In this document: in pieces, positions 1 through 9,976 of the stretch
How positions within the stretch are numbered: position 1 is the stretch's first letter
How the letters are laid out: each line of letters starts with the position of its first letter
Source of the DNA: Kwoniella bestiolae CBS 10118
Lineage: Eukaryota; Basidiomycota; Tremellomycetes; Tremellales; Cryptococcaceae
Length of the DNA stretch: 64,000 nt
NCBI RefSeq assembly: GCF_000512585.2
Contig: NC_089243.1
Location: 1,612,001-1,676,000, forward strand
Direction: 5' to 3'
The notes under the pieces: model-generated
What the model was told of the DNA's origin: nothing
Database searches by the model: none
What the model saw: the letters and a program-made list of their open reading frames with translations, nothing else
Program-made: the position numbers and the translations under genes

Positions 1-270
1 GAAGCGATCTCGCGAGAATCCAATAGGTTAGATGGCACTGCATACCTGCAGAGCAGCTTACCCCGAGGGGGCCCTGCGCATGAACAGTAAGTCAAAAGCC
101 ACAAAAAAAGCATAACGTGTCATTGATATTGACCGTCTACGATTGGAAGTTTCAGTCATCCTATTCATATAAATACTTCGCTAATTTCGAGACAATTGGA
201 TTCTTTTCTGTTCTTCACAGAAGATCTGGACGATCAATCACCTCATCAAGCTCGAGACATACTCATCACC

Positions 271-2240
271 ATGGGACATCACGATATCGTTCTTGCCGAG
301 CAACCTTCGGAAAACATCCCCTCCGAAGAGCTCAAAGGAGAAGGACAACATGTTACTGTCGCTCCACATGGCTCAAATGGTCAACTCATTGTAGGTATCA
401 TCATTTCATTTCGAGCTCATCAAGTAGCGACGATGCTGATGGCATGCGGACTTTGCAGGACGAAGCGGTCATCCATGCTGAAGGTGAAGACAAAATGACA
501 CCGTACTTGGTCTTCTTGATTGCGGCTGTGGGTGTTGTGTCAAGTACACACGTTTCATCGTCAGCTGATCTTCGTTAAATTCTACTGCAGGCCGCTCTTG
601 GTGGTTTCCTGTACGGGTACGACACCGGTGTCGTTGGGATTGCCTTGCCTTACGTCGGGACTGATTTGGGTCGAGCTCTTACCGACCCTGAAAAGGAAAT
701 CGCCACTGCCGCTACTACCATCGGTGCAATCATCGGTGCTGCCATTCTAGGTTTCTTCGCCGATCGATGGGGTCGAAAATGGTGTCTGTTCATCGCTGAT
801 GTCTTGTAAGCTATCTCTTTCAAACAAATATCGACAAGGTGGCTCACCTGTACTATCATAGCTTCACTGCCGGTGCGATCATCATTGCTACAAGTTTCTC
901 CCTCGGTCAACTTATTGCTGGTCGATTGATCCTGGGTGTCGGTGTTGGTGGTGCTGCCGTCATCTGTCCACTCTATATCACCGAGCTGGCTCCCACAGCT
1001 GTCAGAGGTAGATGTGTCGGTACGAACGGGTTCTTCATCCCTTTCGGTCAGACAGTATCCGTCGCCATTGGAGCCGGTATGAAGAATGTCCCCCATAACT
1101 GGAGAATCTTATTTGGACTCGGTGTGGTCCCTTCCCTCATCCAACTTTGTCTTATGCACAAGCTTCCCGAGTCCCCTCGAGTGCTCATCCTCAGAGGACA
1201 AGATGATAAGGCTAGAGCAGTACTCCAGCAAATCTACAAATACGCTACTCCCGAAATCATCGAGCTCAAGCTGGAGGTAGTCAGAGCTCACGTGGAAGCT
1301 ACCACCGTCTTGGAGCGAACTACCACTTTCATGGAGAGATCAAAGAAGTTATGGACTCATAAGCCCTATAGAAGATCAATCTTGGTCGTTTGTATGATTC
1401 AAGTCTTCGGTCAATTCACGGGTTACAACACTCTGCTATACTATGCGGGTGATCTTTTCGGTTTGGTCGGTCTCTCCAATGCCTCTCTCGGTGGTCTCAT
1501 TCCGTCCATCACAAACACCTTCTTCCTCCTTGTCGGTATGATATTCGTTGACCGAATCGGTAGAAGAGGTCTCCTAATGAAATTCGGGCCTTTGATGATC
1601 ATTGGTCTCCTGTGGTGTTTAATCGCGTTCTATTGTAAGTCGAGTAGACCACACACATTCCAATACAGATAAAGAGCCATGAGCTGATCCAGTATTACTT
1701 TATCTAGTCATGTGCAGAGAGACTGGAGGATTCCTCGTGCACGGTGCAGTCTACGCTCAAAGGGATGTCGGTCTCGTCATCGCCGGTATCGTAGTCTTCG
1801 TGATGGGTTTCGGATCAACATACGCCCATCTATGTTGGTACCAATCCGAATATCTCGCCCTCGAGATTAGAGCGATCGGTTCAGCTATCTCGACTACAGC
1901 AAGTTTCACCGCCAACTTGGTCGTGGCAGTTACCTTTTTGTCGGAGCTCAACACCCTCACGCCATCGGGTACTTATGGCCTTTACTTGGGATTCATCATC
2001 ATCGGTTATGTCCTTGCGTACTTTTTCTATCCCGAGACTAAAGGACTTTCCATCGACGAAGCGTTCAGTCTTTTCGAGGATGGTTTCGGTGTCAAGAAGT
2101 CTCAGAGGATGAGGAAGGAGAAAGCTGAAGCTCAGAGAAGATACAGGGAGGAAGGTGGCGAGGCTGGACGAGTCGCTCACATGAACTCACTGGGTGCTAA
2201 ACCTGAGCACGCTCATATCGAGAGAGCTGGGCCAGTGTAA
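271..2240 (+). CDS. MFS sugar/polyol transporter, possibly inositol type
   Basis: A twelve-helix major facilitator of the sugar porter family that moves a sugar or polyol, probably by proton symport, across a membrane. After a short hydrophilic N-terminus the first helix carries GGFLYGYDTGVVG. The A-motif DRWGRK follows helix 2, PESPRV precedes the central loop, DRIGRRG is the second A-motif, and PETKGLSIDEAF closes helix 12. These are the standard sugar-porter signatures. At least four exons are joined by introns near 393-448, 525-590, 807-860 and 1635-1707. The donor of the second intron is ambiguous. The hydrophilic tail of about 60 residues is Arg/Glu rich. The ATG at 271 is chosen because it opens the exon that leads into the conserved core. 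The closing motif suits the expanded fungal inositol-transporter branch, but the substrate is inferred only. Its 3' end faces the NUM1-like gene. Confidence 0.87.
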
Positions 2241-2840
2241 TGGTAGGGGAATAGTGCATAAATGTCTGGTGTTCATGGTGGGATCATGAACACCAAAACA
2301 AGGCCCGGAAGCAGAAGGGAGAAGAAGTATTGATCATTCTTGGGGATGACGTTGAGCAGGATCGTCCAGATTAGTCTCTAAACATAGTTTCATATTGGAA
2401 AGGTTCGGACATCAATGTACAACTATCTACGATTGCTGCATGTCTGCGATATGCATTTCATGTCATTTACATTTACCAAAGTTCTCTGCAACGTTGCAGC
2501 AGTAGCACGACCTTTACGCAATTCCGCACATTTGCAAGTCCCTCAATCGAAAATGTTCTTCTGCCGCCGGTTCGGGGGTTCCTCGGGGAACGAATGACGT
2601 TATGATCGGGAGGTTTAGCTCCTTCATATCGGTCGAATTGTACGACAACCCAAACATATCAGAAGTATCACGTTCATCATTACTTCATACCGCAATACGT
2701 AAACATCTTTAATACGAGTATATGATATAAGCCTGAGAAGGAATAAACAAATCAAATTGTACCAAATTAGAATGTGAATGTGAATGTAACTATAACTGTG
2801 AATGCAATCCCAAACCAAAAGAATGAAAATTTAACCCATC
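2241..2840. other. Convergent intergenic region (3' UTRs)
   Basis: This gap lies between the stop of the transporter and the stop of the NUM1-like gene. It should hold both 3' UTRs. It contains a perfect hairpin at 2267-2295 and AT-rich low-complexity DNA around 2690-2830, including repeated TGTGAATG-like runs. No credible coding frame was seen. Confidence 0.6.
2267..2295 (+). repeat. Perfect 11-bp inverted repeat in the transporter 3' UTR
   Basis: The arm TGGTGTTCATG at 2267-2277 and the arm CATGAACACCA at 2285-2295 are exact reverse complements around a 7-nt loop (GTGGGAT). The element starts 26 nt after the transporter stop codon. It would form a stable RNA hairpin in that mRNA. Confidence 0.8.
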
Positions 2841-5800
2841 TTAATATCTATCTCTATGTCCCATAGCAGACTTACTTCTCTCCCTCTCTCTTTTCTTCGC
2901 TGTCGAGAATACACTTTCCCTATCGCCCTCCAAGGCTGTATGTATATTACTTATTGGTTTTCTCGACGAGGCGTTCGATGGTCTTCGAGTGGACGAGCGC
3001 ATCGACCAAGCTCTGATCGAGGGGGTTTGCGATCGGGCGGGAGTCTTGGGTACGTTGGGATGATCGTGGTGGTGATGATGGTCTCCTACGAGGTGTTTAC
3101 CATCGCAGCATGCTAGATATGAGACAGCAGGTCAGCACGGATTACTTCGCCAGTGATCTTGAACGAGGAAGAAGAGAGATTGGGCTCACCCCTAACATTC
3201 TCCAACCCCTCAAAACTCTCATCCATCTCATCCCCATCATCCCTACTGACCATATCAAACTCATCCTGATCAGCTATCGGAGCCCCCTTGTACGTCCCCT
3301 TATATCGATGTCCCCCATGGATCGTAGCAGGGACCTCATGTCTCCTCATATACTCATGAGCGGCTGTCCCAGCTCGTTTACTCATGGAGGTTCCAGGTCG
3401 GACGTTCGACATGGCGCTGGTAGATCTGACAGCTCGAGGAGTGATATTGTTCAGAGACTGTCTTTCTGATCCGAACGATCTGAGCGACATAGGTGATTTA
3501 GGTGGAATATGTGAGGTGGTGAGTCGGCCTTGTTCGTCTGGAATCGATGAGATGCCTGTTCGGGAGGTGTTGTGCTTGATGCTGGATTCGGCTAGGTGGG
3601 ATGTACTGGAAGATGCGTTTTGCTGTTGCAAGAGGAATTGAAGGGCCTAAATCATTGGAGGTGCATCAGCTAAGAACTCCCTGAAGTACTGCGACTGGGA
3701 GTATACGGGAGAATACTCACCGACATCCACAGATCATGTCTCTCTTTGTTCTCAGCAGTAAACTGTATCTCTCTACCAGGCGTAGCAACCACGATACTCT
3801 TGTTGAACAATCCAGGTGGCTGGATATTAGGATCCTCGATCGCCCTCACGCTAGATATGAACACTTATCACAAGCAATCGTTGTCAGCTTGACACTCATC
3901 TTGAAATTACCAGCCGAAGATCCACTCACCAGACTTAGCAGAAGATTCCGATACTCTACTTGATCCCGGATCCTCTGAGCTCCAATATAACGTCTTGGTA
4001 TAAGGATGCACCCAGAAGAACCGCCTATGTCTGTTAGAAGATTGACCTCTACCAACAGTCCTTCTCGTATACTTATACAGGTATTCACCAATCATAGTCT
4101 GGGTGATAGCGTGGATGGTCGAAGGGTCTGTTGAACCATGTTGAGGTTGAGTTGGTTGAGGTACAGTCTCCGCGTAACTGTCGAAAGAGGACAACGAGGG
4201 ATTCCTATCATGCATATCGGGGATTTGGTCCATTCCCGATATGCTTGATGAAGCTGAAGCGTATCCACTTGAAGAGACCACCTTGGTCGCTCGGCGCTTG
4301 ACGCTCTCTCTCGATTTAAGCCAGGTATCATTATCGCCTCTTCCAGGTGTTGATTGGACTGAGTGAGGTACCTTGAAGCTCGTTCTTGAAGGTTGTCGCT
4401 GGGCAGATGAGGGAGGTGGCATCTCACCTGCTGCTCGCATGGCTGCGGCGGATGAGGACGGCGCAGTACGCGATCCATGTCTGTTCACACTCATTTGCAT
4501 GGTGGGCGTAGTGGCACGTTGCATGAAGTCGTCAGGTGGAGGAGACATGGGTCGAGGTGGTGGTCCAGTAGACATCGTCTTGACTACTGTATTAGGAGGG
4601 GGAGGCATGTCAGGCGGAGGGGGAAGAGAAATTCTAGGCGGTCGACTCCTGTCAGGAGCAGTTGAACCGGTAGGCGAAGAAGGTGGAAGACCATTGATAG
4701 TAGCAGGCGAAGCGAGATCTCGAGTTTGGGGTAGACCAGAATCAGAGCCGGCAGCACCGAGATGTTCATTGGAAATTCGTCGACTGCCTCTCTTACCCAA
4801 TGAGCCGGGGGCAGGAGGAGCCTTGAGGAAATCGTAGTTGGTACCAGGGTTGACTCGGAAGAGCGAGATATCAGGAGGCGGCGCAAGGGGTGAAGAGTAT
4901 GTTGAAGGAAGAGGTTCAGTTTGCATACTTGAATCAGATTGATCGGTCTTGAGTTGCGATACTGGAACTTCAACAATCTTCTCGATTGTAACGATCCTTT
5001 CGACAGGTACTTCGATGGTTTTGGTGACCGTGACGAGCTTTTCGACTGGTACTTCCACAATCTTCTCAACCTCGACGATTTTCTCAACAGGAACCTCGAC
5101 AATCTTCTCCACCTCGACCACCTGTACCACGGGCACTTCAACCCGCTTCTCCACCTCCACGATCCTGTCCACAATCTTCTCCACCTCAACCGGTACCTCG
5201 ACGGTCTTTTCCACAATCTTCTCGACAACCTTTTCCACCTCTTTGGGAACCTCCACGACCCTCTCGACAACCTTTTCAACGATCTTCTCCACCTCAACAG
5301 GCACTTCAACCCGTTTCTCAACGATCTTCTCCACTTCCACAGGAACCTCAACCCTCTTTTCCACCTCAACGGGGACTTCGACAATCTTTTCCACTATCTT
5401 TTCAACTTCTACAGGTACCTCGACCCTCTTCTCGACTTCCACTTCCTTGATCACTTCCACGATCTTTTCGACGATCTTTTCAACTTCCACCTCTCTAATC
5501 ACTTCAACTTCTTTGGGTATCTCGACAATCTTCTCCACGATCTTCTCCACCTCGACAATCTTGGGTACTTCAACGATCCTCTCCACGGGTTTCTCGATCT
5601 CAACGACCCTTTCGACGACCTTCTCAACCTCGACGTTAACAGGTACCTCGACGATCTTCTCAACTTCTACGATCTTCTCCACAATTTTTTCGACCTCCAC
5701 AATCTTGGGGACTTCCACGATCTTTTCTACGATCTTCTCAACCTGTACTTCCTTGATGATCTCCACAGGCTTTTCGACCTCGACGATCTTCTCTTCGATC

Positions 5801-8800
5801 TTGGGTACCTCCACAATCTTCTCAACTTCCACAACCCTGTCAACGGGCTTCTCAACTTCCACTATTTTCTCCACAGTAACTTCCACAATCTTTTCAACAG
5901 GTACTTCCACAATCTTCTCAACCTCTTTCTCTACTATCTTCTCAACCTCCACGATCTTAGGTACCTCCACAACCTTTTCTACCTCTACTATCTTCTCGAT
6001 TTCTACGATCTTCTCCACAGGTACTTCTACAATCTTCTCAACCGGTACTTCGACCCGTTTCTCGACTTCCACAATCTTCTCTACAGGGACCTCAACAATC
6101 TTCTCCACCGGAACTTCCACGATTTTCTCTACGGGGACTTCAACCCGTTTCTCAACTTCCACGATCTTTTCTACCTCCACGATCTTCTCGACGGGTACTT
6201 CGATGAGTCTCTCAACCTCGATGATTTTCTCGACTTCAACGATCTTGTCAACAGGAACCTCCACCCGCTTTTCGATCTCCACGATCTTCTCCACCGGAAC
6301 TTCGACGATCTTCTCAACGATCTTTTCCACCGGAACTTCAACGATCTTTTCGACTTCGACCGGTACTTCCACGATCTTTTCGACTTCGACCGGTACCTCC
6401 ACCCTCTTTTCGATCTCTACGACCCTCTCGACTTCCACAGGTACCTCAATAGTCTTCTGAACTTCGACGATTCGTTCGACCGGTACCTCAACAATCTTCT
6501 CAACCTCCACAATTTTCTCCACAGGGACTTCCACGATCCTATCAACAGGAACCTCAACGATCTTCTCAACCTCCACGATCCGTTCTACTGGAACTTCTAT
6601 TATCCTCTCCTTAGTCTTATGAGCCTGTTTAGCAGCAGCCCATCCACCGTTGTTATTGCTAACTCCAGATAATTTGATTCCACGCATCGTATGTTCCCGT
6701 TCTCTACCATCTTCTCTATCCGAGTCTGAGTCTGCGGAAGATTCGTTCGGCCATTCCTGTCCAGTTTGATATGCTTCCGTATCGGTGGGCAATTCCGAAT
6801 GACTCTGCGAAGGAGTTAACGTTCCAACGGTCTCTCGAGCATCTTCATAATCCGCTTCAGTGTCTGTTCCAGTCATCGTAGATATGGAATCAGCCACAGA
6901 GTGAGATCGAGTGAATACATTGGCCAATCGACTGGGCATAGGTAATGGTACAGTCTTCTTGGTAGGCGTAGCATCTCCCTGTTGGTTTGATGGGGTCGAG
7001 CTGGAAGGTCCAGGTCCAGCATCTTCATCTTGTAGTGTCTCATCGAACGAATTTCGTTTCGGCGTTTGCAATGCCCATTCAGCAATTGATGCATTGGACG
7101 CTGCCGTGGTCATTATGTGGGGTGCACGTAGAGGATCTTCTTGAAGACCGAGGTTGGCAGAGGGTACGATGATCTTCTCGGGTTCCCAATCATCTGTCAT
7201 CATAGCTGCGTCGACGTAGTCGACAGAAGGTGAAACGATCTGGGTACCAATTTCATCCGCCAGAGCACCGCCAGCAGGAGCCATGAAGCTTGTCTGTTGA
7301 CCGAGACTATCTGACGATCGGTTGGACAAGCTGGGCGAGTTGAAAGTATCCATTGAACTGTTATTCTGACCGAGTACTCGACCAAGAGCCTCACCGCCTG
7401 GTGTACCAGGAGTAGAAGGGGCAGGACTACCTGATACGCCTCTAGTCCTAAGAAGGTCCGGGGTTCCTGAGCTGGCAGAGTTGAAGCTCTTGTCACCAGG
7501 AGTACTGATAATCGACTTGTTGAATCCAAGTTTTCGACCAATGCTAGCTGCGATACCTCTTCCTCTTCCTCTTCTGCCTCTTGTGGATCCTCGCCCTCGT
7601 CCACCAGCTCCGATCGTACCTTCATCATCTTCCCAATCGGCGCCAGGTGTTCGACTTCCGAATTCGTCGACGCTTTTCTTGAAGGATAAACCACTGGTAG
7701 ACCTGTTTCTGATGTTATCGCTTCTTAGGATTTCAATTTCTCTTTGAGCTTTGGCAAGGTTGTTTCGCAGCTCATCGATCTCATTGACGTACATCTCGCC
7801 GAGAGGGGATCGAGGGAAGGGTTTAGAGGGAGTAGGGTTTGGCGAATCAAAGTCGGATTCGTATAGTTGAGAGGGCGAGAGAGCTTTATCATTATCGTCG
7901 AAGCCTGGACCACGTTTGGTAGGACTGGTATTACCTTTTCCTCCAGCAGCAAAGACATCTTCATCATCCTCCACACCATTGGGACCAAGCATACCGGGAC
8001 TGGCACTCATGGACTTCGATAATCTTCCTCGACCAGCACTGACTCTTCGTAATCTCTCACCGTTGAGCTCGGTAAGGAGATCACTCTTATCTCGTTGTAA
8101 TCCAGCAGTGGTCTTTCTAGCCTGAGCCATATCGGTTTCATGCTTGACTTTCAAATCTTCAACCAACTGAGCGTTCTTCTCAGCATCGGTTTTATATGCT
8201 TCAGCAGCTTCCCTAGCAGAAACAAGTGTTTTCGTGAGTCGGGCTTGTTCAGCATTGGATTTGGTGAACTGATCCTGGACGTCGGCAAGGGATGATCGTA
8301 ATTCTTGCATGTTGACTTCGAGATTCCAGTTCTCCTCCTTATATCGTTCTACGCATATCGCCGTCAGCAATGTGTGAATGTCAAGGATGGATAGCACTCA
8401 CCAACACTAGACTCGGCAGCTCGTACGGCATTCAATATACTTTGCTTCTCCCCTTCCCAATTCTCCTTTTCTTCAGTAAACTTTTCCAACGCACGATCCC
8501 TCTCACTCAACAGAGCTTGGAGTCTTCTGACTTCCACTAGCAAGTTCTGCCCAATCTCAGTGGCAAATTCCATATCTAATGCACGATGCTGGGCGTTTCT
8601 CTGACGACGGGTAAGAGTACTGGGAGCTGCAGCTTGAGAGCCTTTGGAAGGGGAAGGTACGGCTAGTGAAAGATCTTCGTCTGGATCCGACGCCTGTTAC
8701 CAAGTTAGTCAATGATCCAGGCAATACATGTAGACAGACTCACTTTTCCGCCTAATCCTCTCATCAGATCTTCATTTTGATTCTCCCACATCCTCATAGC

Positions 8801-9160
8801 TTGATCCAACTCCTGTAATTTCTCTTTCGTATCCTCCCTGATCTCCTCTTCATCACTCTCGTCGGCATCTTCAAATTCCCTTATCCTTTCTTCCAGGTCT
8901 TGTTGCTGTTTCAAGATCTCTTGACCCATCGTCCCCAGTGTCTGCAGCTGGGTCGACTTCTGCTCGAGCAAAGACTGCAGATGCTGTCTCAAAGCTTGAC
9001 CTGTCATCTCTTGTCTCTTCTTCTGCGGCGAGGGTGTCCGAGCCATTGATGCGATGGACCGTGAGGATGGAGGAGCAGGAATGGGGTTCATGAGATTGGG
9101 ACGCGATCGCTGTCGAGGCAAGTTGCCTCCCAAGGGAGGTGCTGCGAAGGGATCGTCCAT
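2841..9160 (-). CDS. NUM1: Num1/Mcp5-like cortical anchor with PH domain and giant VEVPVEKI repeat
   Basis: A protein of roughly 2,000 residues. The N-terminus (MDDPFAAPPLGG) leads into coiled coil: QHLQSLLEQKSTQLQTLG, then RRLQALLSERDRALEKF, then the long frame that starts near 8350. A Ser/Pro/Gly-rich region follows, then about 550 residues of EVPVEKIVEV-type repeat (4960-6608), then a Pro-rich linker. A C-terminal PH domain begins at GEYLYKYTRR, holds RRFFWVHPYTKTLYW, and ends at the tryptophan of ENKERHDLWMS; it is split by introns near 3850-3930 and 3650-3720. The last exon (about 3113-2841) ends in a basic tail, MGHRDRY. In Num1, ApsA and Mcp5 the PH domain binds plasma-membrane PI(4,5)P2 and the coiled coil recruits dynein and, in yeast, mitochondria. 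Coiled coil plus C-terminal PH supports this family. The repeat type is not one I know from yeast Num1. An intron lies in the 5' UTR at about 9255-9200. Confidence 0.82.
4960..6608 (-). repeat. Val-Glu-Lys repeat array (units of 4-12 residues)
   Basis: About 550 codons are built almost only from Val, Glu, Ile, Lys, Pro and Arg. The commonest unit is VEVPVEKI (8 residues), mixed with VEVEKI (6), VEKI (4) and VEVPVEVEKI (10). Every unit I could cut out has an even number of residues. Third codon positions vary widely between copies, so the DNA is much less repetitive than the protein. The array therefore looks old and maintained at protein level. On the opposite strand it leaves two long open frames of 577 and 503 codons, which are by-products. 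Confidence 0.9.
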
Positions 9161-9976
9161 GTTGAGTATGCCCGTAGGCTCTGTAGGAACGTGAGAAGTC
9201 TGAAGAGTAGATATTAGCCAGCGAGAATTGGGGATAAAGTATCATGGTTACTTACCAATTAGATATCGTTGTTTTTAAAAGGCAATCGTGGGCACTGTAT
9301 GCAGTTGATAATCTACTGAGGAGAAAAGAACAATGAGTTGATGTCCGCAGATAGGAGGCAGTGTTTAAGAAGTAGGAATGTGTGCGTGAGGTAGTCAATC
9401 AACTAGCATGTGTGAACAGGGAGCTTGGATCTCCCTGCTCTTTTTGGACTGCAGATAGAGTATGCAGATGAGATAGATGCAAGAACTTGTCTTGGGAGCG
9501 ACTCACCTCGTCGACACCTGTAATCTACTGCTTCTTCTTATTGTCCTAACGATTTTACTGTAGCTTCCTCCCTCTCACTTACCTGTTGAGATGTTGCTAT
9601 GTACGTGTATGTGAAATCAGCAACAGGAAGAGAAGATGATGTACTTTTGAAAGTGGTTTGTTTGTTTATGTTTGGTCCTGAGCGTAAACTAGGATTTCAC
9701 GCGTCGTGGGGTAAAGCCAGTTTAGGCATGCCATTTCGGTTATTTAAAGCGCCTATCTGATTACTCCTATTTATCCGGTGGCAACAGTCCGCGACTGATG
9801 TTGTTGAAACATGAAAACATTAAAAAACCAAAGGATGATGTCAACCTCACCTTCTCCTTCATTCTTGTCCTTCCTGTCCTTCTTCCGTCCTACAAAGATG
9901 ACACCTCCTTCTTCTTGATACTCCCATCACATCCCAATCTCGTCTTGCCACTCTGATCGAAAGTACTAGCCCCGCT
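9161..9976. promoter_or_regulatory. Divergent promoter region, NUM1-like / RecQ
   Basis: This is an 816-bp gap between two divergent start codons. On the minus strand donors at about 9255 (GTAAGTAACC), 9510 (GTGAGTCG) and 9595 (GTAAGTGAGA) suggest spliced 5' UTR exons for the NUM1-like gene. An ACGCGT hexamer lies at 9701-9706. A 7-bp inverted repeat CAGGGAG/CTCCCTG lies at 9417-9437. Pyrimidine-rich tracts precede the RecQ start. Confidence 0.6.
9701..9706. promoter_or_regulatory. ACGCGT (MCB-like) element upstream of RecQ
   Basis: A palindromic ACGCGT hexamer lies about 270 bp upstream of the RecQ start codon. In yeasts this is the core of the MBF site that drives G1/S genes. Its use here is inferred. 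Confidence 0.4.

Noticed and set aside
4960..6608. The array as a minisatellite, transposon repeat or CRISPR
   Set aside because: It is in frame within one gene, the units differ at synonymous sites, and there are no unique spacers or terminal repeats.
4939..6672. Long plus-strand frames of 577 and 503 codons rich in Asn/Leu/Phe/Asp/His or Ser/Thr/Ile/Phe
   Set aside because: They run antisense to the VEVPVEKI array. Val, Glu, Lys and Ile codons rarely give stops on the other strand, so long frames are expected without coding function. They lack any recognisable domain and splice context.
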